Part shown: in pieces, positions 1-13,600 of the stretch
Position numbering within the stretch: the stretch's first letter is position 1
How the letters are laid out: the number at the start of each line of letters is the position of its first letter
Assembly (NCBI GenBank): GCA_029783825.1
Contig: JAREIK010002259.1
Coordinates: forward strand, 270,546 to 334,545
Length of the DNA: 64,000 nucleotides
Reading direction: 5' to 3'
Source: Sapria himalayana
Taxonomy: Eukaryota; Streptophyta; Magnoliopsida; Malpighiales; Rafflesiaceae
Translations under genes and position numbers: made by a program
Notes under the pieces: model-generated
Seen by the model: the letters and a program-made list of their open reading frames with translations, nothing else
What the model was told of the DNA's origin: nothing
Databases searched by the model: none

Positions 1-2200
1 TAGCTAGGCTAGTCCCCTAATTAAGTATAGTAGCGTGGAGTACGGGACAAGAGAGTACATAAAAACCTTTTGAAGTCAAGCGTTCCTGCCACTCCGTTCT
101 CTACGACCACCCTATCTTATGACAGGCTAAATAACATAACTTGATACTCTGCCCTTGCCCTTATTAAGAGTTAATGAAAATCCCGGCGAAAATAGTTTGT
201 TGCCCAATGGAATAATGGATCCTTTGCATTAATAAGCAGATGGAAAAATCGGATCGGTTAGTGTTGTTGCGCTCCTAAGGATTTGCCTCCAGAGATACTA
301 ATAGCGTGGATGATAGAAGAGCGTCTTCAATGGTGCGAGGAAGATAGGGCATAATCCTTTTTCTTTAGCATCCCGCTTTCCTGATCTTATATCACCACGA
401 CCTCCCCTCACACAGGCTACGCTCCTCGAACAGAGCTCATTTGATCTGATCCTTTCTCCGGGTACAGACGAGCTCATACTTCCACTCCACGTCACAGCTC
501 ATTAGGACATACACATACAGTGAATGAATCAAAACCCATCATTACACATGCTACAAGAGAACTCTAAACGGATGAACAAAATGCGATCGAAGCTCATAAT
601 GAAACTAGCTCACAAAGAAGGAGCAGGAATGTCACTGGCTAACAAAGGGGAAGCCTAATCAAAAGAACAAGGGAAAACAATCCAATTCCCTAGTGTCAAA
701 ACCCCTTCTGTAATTGTATATTTCCTGGTACAATAGCAATAGCAATCAAAGCCCTCGAAACGACTCCTACACCTCCTGGCCGGTAACTCACAGGAAAAAG
801 ATCAAGCTGGATTGGGGACTACTACTAACCCCATATCAAAGGACCACTCCAACTGCATCGATCCCAATGGCTGGAACATAACTCAGCTGTACATATGCTC
901 TATATTATCAATCTATCTAACATTTTCTTGCCTACTCGCTTACCCGAGAAGAGAATAAGCTATCCCAGAGACTACTACTATAAGTATGAACCAGGGACTG
1001 GTATGAAGACTGGTGGAAAGCGGAATAGCGATACGGGGACTTCACCTATTGATACCGGGGACTACATGAGGAGACAGGGACTCCAACTCAATCCCCATCG
1101 AAAGGAACTGCAAATGTATTAGCTCGTACTCCAACATAATGGAAGGCATAAATTTGAGGCTATCCACTCTCTCTAGCTCCGCTCGCGTTAGACCCAAGCT
1201 TGTGTAGCTTAATTGAAGAAGGAAAAGGAACAATGGTGCATCCTTTTGATTGCCGGAACTGGCTGACCATTAAGCACTAAGGTTGTTGTACATTATAGAA
1301 TTGGAAAACAATCGAATCGAGGGACAGACTAGCGGCTTAATCCTTCCTCTTATTGATTAGGCTTCCAGCACCGATTCGAACTAATATGAACTATCTATTA
1401 GTAGTCCTTCCTCCTATTGATTCAATAGAAGGGCTTAATCCTAACCTAACCTTCTTCATGCTTTAACTACGGGACAGACTAGCGGAATCAATGTCACACC
1501 CATATGGGAATAACCTCTTGGTCGTAAAACTTGTTGTCTTATGCTGTATGAGTCTTCCTTAAACGAGTGAAACGCTCTATAGAGTTGCCTATGAGAGATT
1601 GCTATATCTATCTTCTTAATTGCAAGCACAGAAGCAGGAAAGCTAGCCACCCCCCCGATTCCTTCTTACTTAACTATAGGTAGTGTCTATATGTTCCGGC
1701 GTGGTGCAAGAGAAAGCTAGTCTAGTTTCACTATTTTTCCCTTTCATGAGATCAGTAGTTGGTGGAATTCTTCAAAGTCTTTCCACGGAGAGCACTAGAT
1801 TAATAGGAAAGAGCTGCTAAGAGGGATGACTTGCCCTTAGCCCTTATTTATCTATAACCTAGCAAACGTTGTAAACCTAGTGAACTAGACCAGGAGAAGA
1901 ATGCTAATAGCTGCCTCTCATTCTATCCTCATCTAGCTGGCTGGTATTCCTATCTATGATCTGTCAATTCAGGAGCGATTGAAGTTAATAGAATGCAAGG
2001 AGTGGCTCCGGGGCACTCACAATATAAATCAATCAAATCAGTACGGATTCGACTAGCTCGAACGTGGCTCACTCATGGTTGAATGTGAACAACCGATAGA
2101 ATGGAAAGCTTCAGTCTACTGATTAGCATCATCCCTTCCTTATAGTAGGAATTCTCTCTCGAACCCTAGAACCAGAACCCAAGATAAAGCTAATGTTCTA

Positions 2201-2265
2201 AGCTTTAAGTGGGCTAGAGTTGTCTTTGGATTCAGCTTTAGTGGGCTAGAGTTGTCTTCGGATTC
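2201..2265. repeat. Two-copy tandem repeat, unit 32-33 bp
   Basis: Two adjacent copies (2,201-2,233 and 2,234-2,265) share the core GTGGGCTAGAGTTGTCTT and differ by one base of length and a T/C change. A third, partial copy starts just after. It looks like local slippage in mitochondrial spacer DNA. Confidence 0.75.
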
Positions 2266-5200
2266 TGCTTGAGTGGCCTTCACTCTCCCGTTTGATCGAA
2301 CCTCTACTAACAAACAGAAGTGAGGAAAGCGGCGTAGGCGTGATTCTGCGGCAGTTGCCTCTTCTCCCCTTTTGAGGCATCATGGAATGAGACAAGACCA
2401 AAAACCGTTATGCCCCTGTTCGCTCTATTGAGCAATACATGAGATAAGGCGACATCCGGTCCTCTGCCCCAATAGCCAAAAAAAATCTGATCACATAGCC
2501 GGTAGTGATAGCCCCCCTGAGAATATAAATTGGAACTCCTTACTGGATGTTTTTGACTTTAATAATCCAACTGGTGTAACTAGAACACTTTACTTAACTT
2601 CGAGTTGCTCTGTCCCATATCTCTCTGAATAGGCATTCGAGAGAACTGGACTGTCGCCCAAGGGCCTTGTTGACGCAGCGCCCGCTGCGGTGAGCCAATC
2701 CCCTTTCTTGCTTCGGGAGCGCTGCCCGTGTGCGAGTCGATAAAATCCCTGTTCAATGTAAAAAAAGAATAAACAGATGAAGAGACTGACCTTCGCCTAG
2801 CAAATAGAGAATAGGGCCCATGCATGACATACACCTTTATTTTCCACAAAAATATCTCCTTAAGCGTTAGGGGGACAATCATTGTGAGGACCATTAACTG
2901 AGATTTTCACTTTTTGTCTTGAAAATGCTGGTAGATCCGTGTTACTGGAGGGAATCATAAATAGTCACCCAGTCTCCTGTCAAATCCAGACCTTAAAGAG
3001 TAATCTATATGGAACAGCGGTAAACTCATCTTACTGGGCAAAAGGGCACATAACTTACTCTTCCTTCTTTAGCTAAAGCTAAAGCATTGGACAGCAGGTC
3101 TTGCCTGTCCCAATCAATACAGAGATCTCATTTGTCCCACACTACTTCATCTTTCCTTTACTAATTTCTTTTAGGGGTAAGGTCCGCTTAACATCACTGC
3201 TGTAGACCTTAGCCTATACAAAATGAGATTCTCCTCCCCCACTAGAACACTCCCTTCTGCTTTTGGAATGGATTGAATCGGTTCACTGGATGGAATCGGA
3301 ACTTTCACTTCTATGATTAAAAAGCATGACTTTTGCCGCAAGGGTTCATGGAGATATTGAGCTTTCCTAAATATAACTATAGAGATCTTAAACCTATCTT
3401 TCTACTTTCTTTCCTCTAAACCAGGTCGATAAAGTGTTTATCCTAGCTCATCACTGCTTCAGTTAGCTCATCCTATACCACCGAGCTAGATCTTCCTCTT
3501 CTAAGAAATTATAGGTAAAGTGCTCTAACCGGGGGCTACATTTTCCTTAAAACTGAGTTGCAGCCTGGTTATTTCAACCAAAATCTGAGGAATTCGGTTC
3601 TTGTGCACCCGCCGGCGGTGAGGTAGGGATAGTTGGTATGGAGATGAAAGAGACAGAAAAGCTTTCCATTATCTGATTTCTATCCATTCAATTTGAATGC
3701 ATACCTTATAAACTGTTCTTTCTTATACCTGACGGAGATGAAAGATGGAAACAAGGTACATATCCATCAATACATTGAATGAATCCCTTATTCACTCTTC
3801 TGATACCTTTAGGGGACCTGAAGAGACAGAAAAGGTGACTATCAACTAAATGAAAGATCTGCTTCGTTGCACTACCTTAACTGAATCAAGACAAGCGCTA
3901 TTCGTTAGCTTGCATCTCGCTACTATTCCTCAGCTGAAAGAAGTTAAACTTATTTCTCGTTTAGTTGGGTTGGTTGCTTAGGGTTTCCCAAGCATTAGAA
4001 GATGGAGTGGACGGTGACTTCAGCAGATGGTTTACTGCCTTGGGGGAGAAGGAAGAATAGAACTTGCGGGCCCGGTACGAATGCATTAACTACCTCCTCA
4101 TTCTCTGTCTTCCGATCCTATGGCGGGTACTCCCAAGTCTAGTTCTCCCGGTCCATTGCCCACCGATTCAGTGCTTGCCGAGGAGCACTTTACTGTAAGT
4201 AAGGTATGCCACTAGACCGCTATAGAGGTTATGAACCGCTTTGTTTAAATGGATTCTTATCGAGGTAGTGTAGTATAGTGTAGTGTATAGGATGCATCTA
4301 AATCCGCGTACGGAAGCACAATGCCTAGCTTTGCACTGGGAGGATCTGAAAAAGGCTCCTTTGGTGGAACCGAACGAAGTGCGGAAGTTAGAGCTAAAGC
4401 AAGGTACGAAGCTACAGCTAGGAAGCTTTGGTAATACTCGACTGAGAGGAGAGGGCTTTGCAGCTGCTGCCCAACAAGTTGAAAAGTTTGCTGAGGTTGG
4501 CTTTTGGCTAAGAATGAAAAAGATTCTATCATCGAACATCGAATTCTTTCTTGGCTGGTCCTTCCTTGATTTGTTCCTTGCCACATTTCCCAAATCTCCC
4601 CTAAATAAAAAATGCACTTGCATTGCGTAGGTGGTTAGCAAGCGAACACAAGATTCGAGGAGCGGAAGCTTGCAGCCTCATTGAGTAGTTTCGCCGCTTG
4701 TATTGAAATTTGCGCATTTAGGGAGAGGTACGGTACTTTTCAGCATAAGAGCACGGTAGTCACGCCTCCCAGCTCATTCTCTGGTCATGTATTCGTCCTA
4801 TCAGTATTAGTTCCAATTCTCGCCCATGGATGCTTCTGTTCGCGATTAACTTATACTTCAATACTTCAATCACTTCACCCTGAAGGTATCATTCCAGTTT
4901 GACTTCTATGCCTAAAAGAAAGGCGCTATTATCGATAGTTCTTCTTGCTTAAGTTCCCTATGTCCCTATGAGATTGATTGAACAGAGCTTATTTCTACAT
5001 AGAAATGCCCTACGAGCCCTACAAGACGAGTAATGGGAAATGTTCATGCGAACTCAAAGAATGGAGAGGGGAGATATTGAACGGAAGCACAAGAACAAGC
5101 AAGGGATTACTTGCTAAAGGAATGCTTACCGAGGGGCATAGCCCTATGTATGTATACTACTGCCAGCCTTTCACTCCTCAAGTCAGGAACAAAGCTACGG

Positions 5201-8200
5201 ATGAGCGCTATTTATCATTCTCAAGGAATTCTCCAAAGCGAGGCTCCTATTTAATTGACTCCCTAAGGCTTAGCGCAGGCGAGTCCCGAGCAAGTACTAG
5301 ATAGAGGAAAAGGGGGATATTGAATTAGAGGAAAGGAATAGCAGACCGTGGAAAGCAACTCTCCTAAACGGGAAAAAGCAATCTCTTATAAGCTCTTTTT
5401 ATGTTTCCTTTTCACTAAAAAGAAAAAGCCTTATATTATAGCGATAGAGACTAACAAGGGAACTTACCAATACTAAAGGTGGATCGATCAGGCTGAAGTG
5501 TAGCATCTAAAGCTTATCTTTCTTTTGCACCCACCTACCCTACCATGTACTGCCGAACGTTTGCTATAGTTATAATCCTCCCATCCTAGAAAAAAGTAAT
5601 AATTAAATCACGGAAAATGCTACTTTTGTTTTTGCTATCGTTTTGAGATCCTAGCTTGCAAGGTCTTATTGCCCGCTTGGAAAGAAAAACCTCCGATAAG
5701 GAACCTTTCTATGGATGAATATAAATCCTGGGAAAGACTCTAAAGCATCCCCGCAAGAGACCACTTCTCGCTAGCTTTTTTGATCCAACGCCAGATGTGT
5801 CCTTCCTAAGAATTGCTTTCGATGTCAAAAGTTCCTCTTCATCTTTCTAAGACGAGGAGAAGGCTAAGGTTACCTTAGAATGAAAATTCTTTTCCCTATA
5901 AGATTGGCGGAGATGGACGAGAGAAGTTTTGTCACCAAAGACGAGACGAGCGGGAAAAGCCTCACTTCTAATAGTAGGACAGCAAGGCTCGGAACGAGGT
6001 CAGTTTATGGTTCAAAATCATTCAGATTTTCGGGCGGAAGGCAATCAGTCGAAAGAAGGAAAGCCTGCCTACTTTTGATGACATGAGATTCAAGACCCTT
6101 TAAAGTCAAAAAGTAAAGGCAGCTGATCCCGATTGACTTTTTCCTTCATCTGGCTGGACTGTCGATAGAGTAGGCTGGATGTGCTATTTTTTTTACTACT
6201 TAGTTAGATATAGAAAAACCAATCGAATGCTACTCGGTAACTCACTTGTATCCTTTTGTATCAATGAATAAAAAGATTGGAAATGCAATGGAAACTATAG
6301 AATACTTGCATATTTATCTCATCAAGCAATTTCATTCCACAGAACTAACTGAAGAAGAGCTTCTTAGCGTAAAAGACTTGTTTGTTGGCAGATGCCGTTG
6401 ACTAAGATCTTGCTGACGAGGCCTTTCTTTCAAAACCTCTCCCAACGGTTGAGCTAGGCTCACTAACTTCGGAAAGGGCAACTATACAAGGGAAACTAAA
6501 CTGCCTAGGCCTATATATAGTTTACCATTCGGAATACTCCCGTATGCAACTATTCCCTATGAGATTATGGCATGCTTTTCTCGCGAATAAAGATAAAGTC
6601 TTACGTACAAGGTATCCAGAGTTCCTACCCAACCAGGAGCATATATTATTTAGTAGACGACGAAATGGGCGATGCAAAAGGAGAAGAGAAGAAGTCTTTC
6701 CGACGAACAGCTGCTTTCGCTCGTTGTTTAAAATTATATGTAATGTATCTCACTCAAACCTGTGAATAACCCTATAACTCAAACTCATCTTGAGGCTCCG
6801 ACCTAAATGGGAAGAGAGGTTGCTTCTCAACTACTAAAAAAAAGGGACTCCGGGGAAGGGGCCAAGCCAACAGAACAGGTTACTATCCAAGAAATAGCCT
6901 TTCTGAAGATCGTATGATAGATACCTCGATATCTTGAAATGGATGTTTTTCGGTAATGAAGCCGTTTTCCCTTCCTAGAGGTGCCTAAAATATATACCTT
7001 TCTGGGTCAACTCAACCTACAAGGTCTAGAAATAGAGAGGATGAAGCAAAGCAGCGGAAAAAGCTATAATACATCTATATGCTATTCCCAATCTAATGGT
7101 GCTATAAACCAAGATCTCTTTGTCAGGATCGCTGAAGAAAGCCAAGAGGAAGCCTAAGCAAGTGAAACTCTCGCGAATAGGAGAAGAAGGCTCCTGGTGA
7201 GTGTACCCGATTATTAGACGCAGAAGCTGAATCCTAGAATCCGAATGGTATCCGCCAACTTCAAACAAGAAGGAAAGCCAAGGGCAAGGGAGTTCGCTCC
7301 GTCTCATGGAAAAATACCCAGAACTACCAAATGAAAGAGACAGCCTGGCATGCGCCACTAAAAAGAAAAGAGAAGCATCTCGGTGGAAAAAGCAGGTGCT
7401 TTACGAGTTGAATCTGCGGGAAGAAGTGTAAGAAAATGTATCTAACCTCCAGGGTTATTATCAACGGATTTCTTCTTTCCCTCGCTAGCCGATCCCAGGA
7501 CTCCCAACAATGAGTGTTGACTTTCGCTAGAAAAGCGGGGGGCTACAAGAAGAATTTGATTGAACCTAGTGGGTAGCGCGCTACTTCAAAGCTTTCACCC
7601 GGCAACGACTTTCACTTTATAAATAGAAAGGAGGGAAGAGGTTTCTCACCAACACAACAGGAGGAAGATATGAAATAGAACCGTTCCACTCGAGCAGAAC
7701 TAATAACTGAAGTTGCTCACGTTTTTCAACAGAGATAGGAAAGAAAGATTCCAATAATAAAGATAGAGAACCAATTGGACTGAGCGAGGGGATGGCTCTT
7801 AGTAGAAAGAAAGCATTGGTACCTCCCTGTCTTGTCCGCTTATCTCCGCAGAAGGCCGGATTGCTTTGCTGAGGAATAGAGTTAGTGGACAGAGCGATTT
7901 GAAAGAGCAGAGAGAGGAGACAGGATTGCCTTATACTTATTTATAAAGGACAGAGGCTCGTTGGAATGCTTGAAAGCGGCTTGGCACACTGAACCGATAA
8001 CGTCCTACTGCTTCGATGGAATGCTTGATTGCTTGCCGGCGGGAAAGGACAGAGTTTATTAGTCTCATTTCCCACCCAGTGATAAGATAGAGACAACCCT
8101 GCCAACTAGTAGTCCCCGGCCAGTTTAAAAGCATAGTAATAGGTAGAGTAGATTAGATCTATTAAACACAAACAAGCAAGCCAGGCAGCAAGCAATCTCC

Positions 8201-10446
8201 ACTAGAGCGGGAATAGTAATCAAAGTCACCGTCAACAGGCTCTCCAACTCATTCGTACCTTTCGTAACCTCGTTGGCTTGGATTCGTCTCCGTCCCAACT
8301 CTCTTCCCTTCGCGAACTCGTAAGTCCTTTTCCCACTCCCCTCGCTCTACTAATTGGTATGAAGACCAGTAAGAGGAAGCAACATAGTCCTATTAGCCAG
8401 AGCACCCTAAACCGGCAACAGCACGACCAACCAAAGCAATAGGAATAGAGAACAAGACTCGATTGAACGTATCAATATATATTTTATTTCCATCAACTTC
8501 TGTCCTCCGTCAAAATGAAATGGGGTTCTGTATCTATGAAATGTAATGTTTAACCACTCCTTCAGTCATTACCTCAATGGCAAGGAGTTTATGACCAAGC
8601 CCGTAAAAGAACTCATCCTTTCTTTCTGAACCCAGTCACATTTCTATTTGGTTATGCTATACGCTAGTACTTGTTGCGAGGGCAGGCCATAGACCTACTA
8701 AGTAGATAGCTATATATATAGCTATATATAATTTATTTGCTCAAGTGTGAAAGCGGAAGGTCCTGCACATAAAAAATATTCCACTGCAGAGACCTTTTAA
8801 AACCTTTTATGACCCTGGGGCTCGGACTGTTTACATCGCCTAAACCTACCTTTCTTTCCCTTCGTTCGTGGAACTCAACGGTACAGGCATACAGATTGTG
8901 TAAAAGGGGAATCACTCCACTCTCTTCTAGCGCAGCTGGAGGTCGAGAGCTAGCTAATCGATTAGAGTTTGGTTTCAAAGCGGTACGAAAAAGTGGATCG
9001 AATCGAGAATTCTTTCATTGCATAAATCAGAGTGTCTTGTATCTGCTCTTCAAGTGATAGATTTGATTGAGCCAAAAGGTGCTTTTTGAAAGCCGGTAAC
9101 CATTGGCTATGATCCTTTCCACTCCGCTTAGCAACACGCAATCTTTTTTGATTCACTAACAATTGAGGAGGAATTGAATGCATTAGATTAGATAGTATAG
9201 CGCGGGGCAATAGTGCTTCACCATGTTCGCAACGATCAATTTCCCAGCTACGAGGCGGCCGACCAGGCGGATAGCCAAGTCATATGTCATAATTGCACTT
9301 ATAAATAAAGAATACTTCGTGAGAACTCTTTTTTCCACGATCTCCATTTTCTTTTAAATAAAAAAGTGAGACTGAAAAAAAATTAGAATCTGGAATGATT
9401 TTGAAAGTCCACCACATGGAGCTATCGAAGAAGAATATGAAAGATCCAAAGCAGACCCAGTCCTTTCTATTTTTCCCAGTATAGCATGGAGAGTAAAAAG
9501 AAGCTGAGAAATGAATGCTTCCTTCTCAAGACCCCTCTCCCTTCATATTCAGTTCCGTTCCTAAAGTCTGAAAACCCTAGCTTGAAGAACCTACAGTCTC
9601 CTTCTGATGAAGAATTCATTACTCTCTCTTTCGAAAAGCCATTCCCCGGACAAAAACCCTTTCTCACGCTATCCGCCAAGGGAAGAACCAATCTCTTACT
9701 AATATGAAGAGAAGAAAAAGCTTTCGTTTCTTCTCACCGGTAGAATACACCCGAATATTGATCAGGTGACCCACTGAAATCAAAATGAATTATGAAGAAG
9801 CGAACCCAATTTTCTACCACCAGATCAGCCGACAACTTAACAGCTTCTAAAGCCGCATTTCGCCAACCAATAGAGATCAAAGCTGTGAAGCGTGGTGGAC
9901 CACTCCATCACCACATAGAACTCTCACGGGCTTTTCTCAGCAACCCTTAGAGAAGGAAGAGAGAGGCCGAGCTACGACTAGATACAAAGTCTTATAGGAA
10001 AGGAACGAACAGCCTCTATACTCTTTTTTTTCTTCTATGCCTGCACAATAATTCTTCAGAATCACAGAATGGAAAGCTGCTCATAAAAACTCTCACAGCA
10101 TGCCTTCAGTCAGTTGCAATGATGACTATCTCGACTTCGACAACACAAGACAAACAAAGTAGGTCATCACACAACACACCAGCCTGTCTGAACTCCTAAA
10201 ACTTAAGTACCCAAAGAGTCGCAGCCCTCTCAGCTGCCCTCAACAAAAAGAAAAGGAATGACTTAAGGATATGATGCTCAGGAAGTCAAGCAGCAAGGTA
10301 CCAACCATCGGAAGGCCTGAGACCCAAAAAAGTATTCGGCCCAATATCCTAAAAAAAAAAGAATTTCATAGAAAAGAGAGGAGAACAAGCCGCGACACTC
10401 AAAGCATGATGCATAGAGAAGAAGTTTGAGAGAAGTTGTATACTAA

Positions 10447-10665
10447 ATGGACAACCATTGCACCACTCTAGCGACCCACCACAAAGCAGGTTTAAGTGAT
10501 GAACAATGCTCGGGCGATAACAAACCTGCTATATATCTCAGAAGTCTAGCTCATAACAGCCTCCTAGGAGCCGAGCCTTGCCTCCATTTTGATGTGAAAA
10601 GGGATATTATATTGGAAGGAACCTCTCAACTCCAATCCAAGGCTCACTTGGAGAAAGAGAAGTGA
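10447..10665 (+). pseudogene. Possible copia RNase H trace
   Basis: A 72-codon ORF contains DNKPAIYL, then HFDVKRDIILEG about 20 residues later. This loosely follows the copia RNase H pattern of a DNK.AI motif, then an HF.+E segment, then an EG.I segment. No flanking copia sequence is visible, and several positions expected between the two motifs do not match. It may be chance; I keep it only because two other copia fragments occur in the same mitochondrial block. Confidence 0.22.
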
Positions 10666-13600
10666 CTCTAGAAAAAACCAAGCAACAACAAGTCCCGAGT
10701 TGTAGAATTAAGAAGCAGCCTTCAGAATCATTCAATGGCACGCACAAGAGGCCTGAATGCAGACAGAGCGTGTCAAGAAACAACTAAAACGAATTACTTG
10801 GAAGAGCCAACACGGGCCTTCCCCCAATCAGAGACCAAATAAAAACAAAGGAGCTGAATGAGATGCTCCTGAACGAGTTGCATGCAGCTTTGCTAACCTT
10901 TTTATTCTCAGGAAAAGGGAGGAGAACTCTCAGCTATGCCAAAGAGAAGCCGAAGCCGTCTTACAGAAAAAAAGCTTCCAGCCACTGGCTTCTCTAGCTA
11001 TGGCAAGCAAGGGTGGTCTACGATCAGGACCAACTCGTCCTTAAGCATAAGACGACAAACGAAGCTCTCCGGTGGACCCGCTATCCTGCACTAGTCCGCC
11101 GGAAGACTAACAAGCGCCTCACTGAGTCTCAGACTCGCCGTCCGACTCGACTAGCTATCCAGCCAAAATAGTCACCGTGGTCAAGACCTATATAAAGGCT
11201 CTAGGATTCTTCTCTCTAGAGTGCCAGCATATCAGCTACCAACTCAAAATGATCATAATGGCGACGTCACCACATGGTCTCTCCAACACCCTAAGACACT
11301 CAGATAGACTCGAAGTTGCTCTTTCGCAGCCATCAACAAGTGTCCTGATATACATAGAAGACATACGCAAAAACTTTGCCGACACCTGTTATAAGATAAA
11401 AGACCCGCCCGCCAGAAAGAATCAAATTATTTGCCTCAGAGAGGTCATCTTCTCTCCATAAGTACTACATCGACACATCACAAGGGGCACGTAGGTTTCG
11501 CATGACTGTACTAAAAAGGCCGCACCGTAGGCAGCAGATATTATACCAAAGACTCCAGCCAATGCCCTTTGTACGGAAAGAAGATAAGAAAGGAGAAGAT
11601 CAAAGTTCTGTGTGTGAAGGGGCTCAGAGTAGGGTGGGCTTTCACGAACCATACGAGCGTAGGCGGGCCAGGTGAGGTGGTCGGCCTTAGATAGCGGAGT
11701 GTTTCTATTACGAGAGGAGGGCTACATCTCGCGCCATGTGCCACTGATGTGTGCCTAGTTAGTTATCTGGATTCAAATTGAATCGTGACGAATTCACAAT
11801 TCTGGCTGCCATCTCGATCGACGATTGACTACCGATTACAGTCAAACTGAGATTGAGTGACTTGCTAAAGAAAGGGGACAACTTTAGAGTTGCAGGCGGG
11901 TCTCTCTAATTGAATAAGATAACCATCTCCGAGATCATATGATTCTTCCCCTTAGCTCGTTCCTCTTCTATTGATTTTCTCTACCTACAGATATCAAAAG
12001 AAAAACTAGGGATTCTGACTTACCCTTACCTGGAATTGGTTTCTTTCTACAGGCTACCAAGACTAAGAGCCCTCCTATGATGATTATACACCGTAAGCTA
12101 AAACATCAAACTTGGACCGAGGATCAAGATCGTTCACAGTCATTTGGGCAAGGTCATCTGACCTAAATGTGGAAAGGAGCTCACAAGCAAAAGGATTTGG
12201 AAATCAATCGAACCACTTTAACTTTTGTTGTCCTATAGTCCGGGGGCCTGCCAACTATTCTTCGTGAAGAACCACTCGCTTAGAGTTCGGTGCTGCATGG
12301 AAATAGGCTTTTTGCTCCTATTAGTTCTGGGGCAGATCGTCCTTCCTGACGAAAAAAGGCTACAAAGGATCTCCATGCGGGAAGGAAGAATGATTTCTAT
12401 TTCATTCCATGAAGAAATTCGCAATAGTTAACCGAATCTTTGCAGTAGCAAAGAACAAAGGAGCAAGCTAAGCAAGGAAAGGTCAGAATAGATTAGATCG
12501 ATCTAGACAGGTATCTAGGTAGTTAGTTGTTCCTATAGGAAGCGCAGCTATTCCACTAAGAGAATAGATAGAGCAACAACCTAAGAGAGGATAATAGCAG
12601 CTACCGCTGATTCCCCGTAAAATTTATTTCCTGAACCTGGAAATCTATGCTTTCTGGCTCTTCACTTCCGGTCGGTGCGCCTCCCCTATGATTCCCAAGC
12701 TTGAATTGAACCAGCATCTTCGGTGGCTTTCCCAGCGCACGTCCCTTTATTTATTGTTATTGTGTTTACTGATAGAGCCCAACAGGAACCACTGAAAAAG
12801 AGGAATTTGTACAGTAAGTAGGGCAGTCAAGGGCTCTTAGAGGATATCTATTTCTATCTAAACTCTGGTTATCCAGGTATCGGCCCTAAGAACATGTGCT
12901 AAAGCACCTTTCTGGCGATAAATCCGCTGAATAAGCTTGTGGGGGAGACTCAGCTGCTAGCTCAGATCTTCTTGTTTCGGCTTTCTTGCTTGTTAAAGGG
13001 TGGGCCAAAGCAAAGCTCCTAGCGTTAGCGAGAAAACTACCTATTTCAAGGTATATAATCGCTTAGCGCACTTTTAAAGTCAGGCTCTAAGGGCTAAGGT
13101 AGGACCCAGACCGATAGATTTTTTCTATGGTGAAGGATTTGAAAGCGCGTAAATAGCTTCTGAGAGAATCCAGCTACTTAGGGTCTTCTCTTGAAGAGGT
13201 GTTTTACGCACTTGAATCTCTATCATTAACAATAGGAAAGAGCTTGCCTGATTAGAATCGTTAGGAAGTGCACTTATTTTCTTGTGTTAGGGCGGGGAAG
13301 TATATTTTGCGACACAACTAAAGCGGAAGACCTCCGGTTGTAACGGAAGCGAAAAGAGGAATTGGTTCGATGGTAGACCTGGTCCAAGCCTGGTAATAGA
13401 CCCAAAGTCCGAATTGGATCAGTTTATCACTTCGGCCTGCCTTATTCCTTTGAGGATAGGCATCGGGGCTAGAAGACTTTGATACAAAACCACTCCGCGA
13501 GGCAGAATCTGCAAACGGTCAAATTGTTTTTGTGTTTGTATAGTAATCCAGTTCGGCCGTTTACTAGAGATGGGCGGGATGATGGGTAGAAAGTCTAACC

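Noticed and set aside
4168..4641. ORFs of 109-157 codons on both strands, including a 115-codon plus-strand ORF at 4,283-4,630
   Set aside because: They overlap each other antisense, resemble no family I recognise, and lie in mitochondrial spacer. A chimeric mitochondrial ORF cannot be excluded, but nothing in the sequence supports one.
8733..9210. Three overlapping ORFs of about 82 codons
   Set aside because: Antisense pairs without recognisable similarity; typical random ORFs in balanced-composition spacer.
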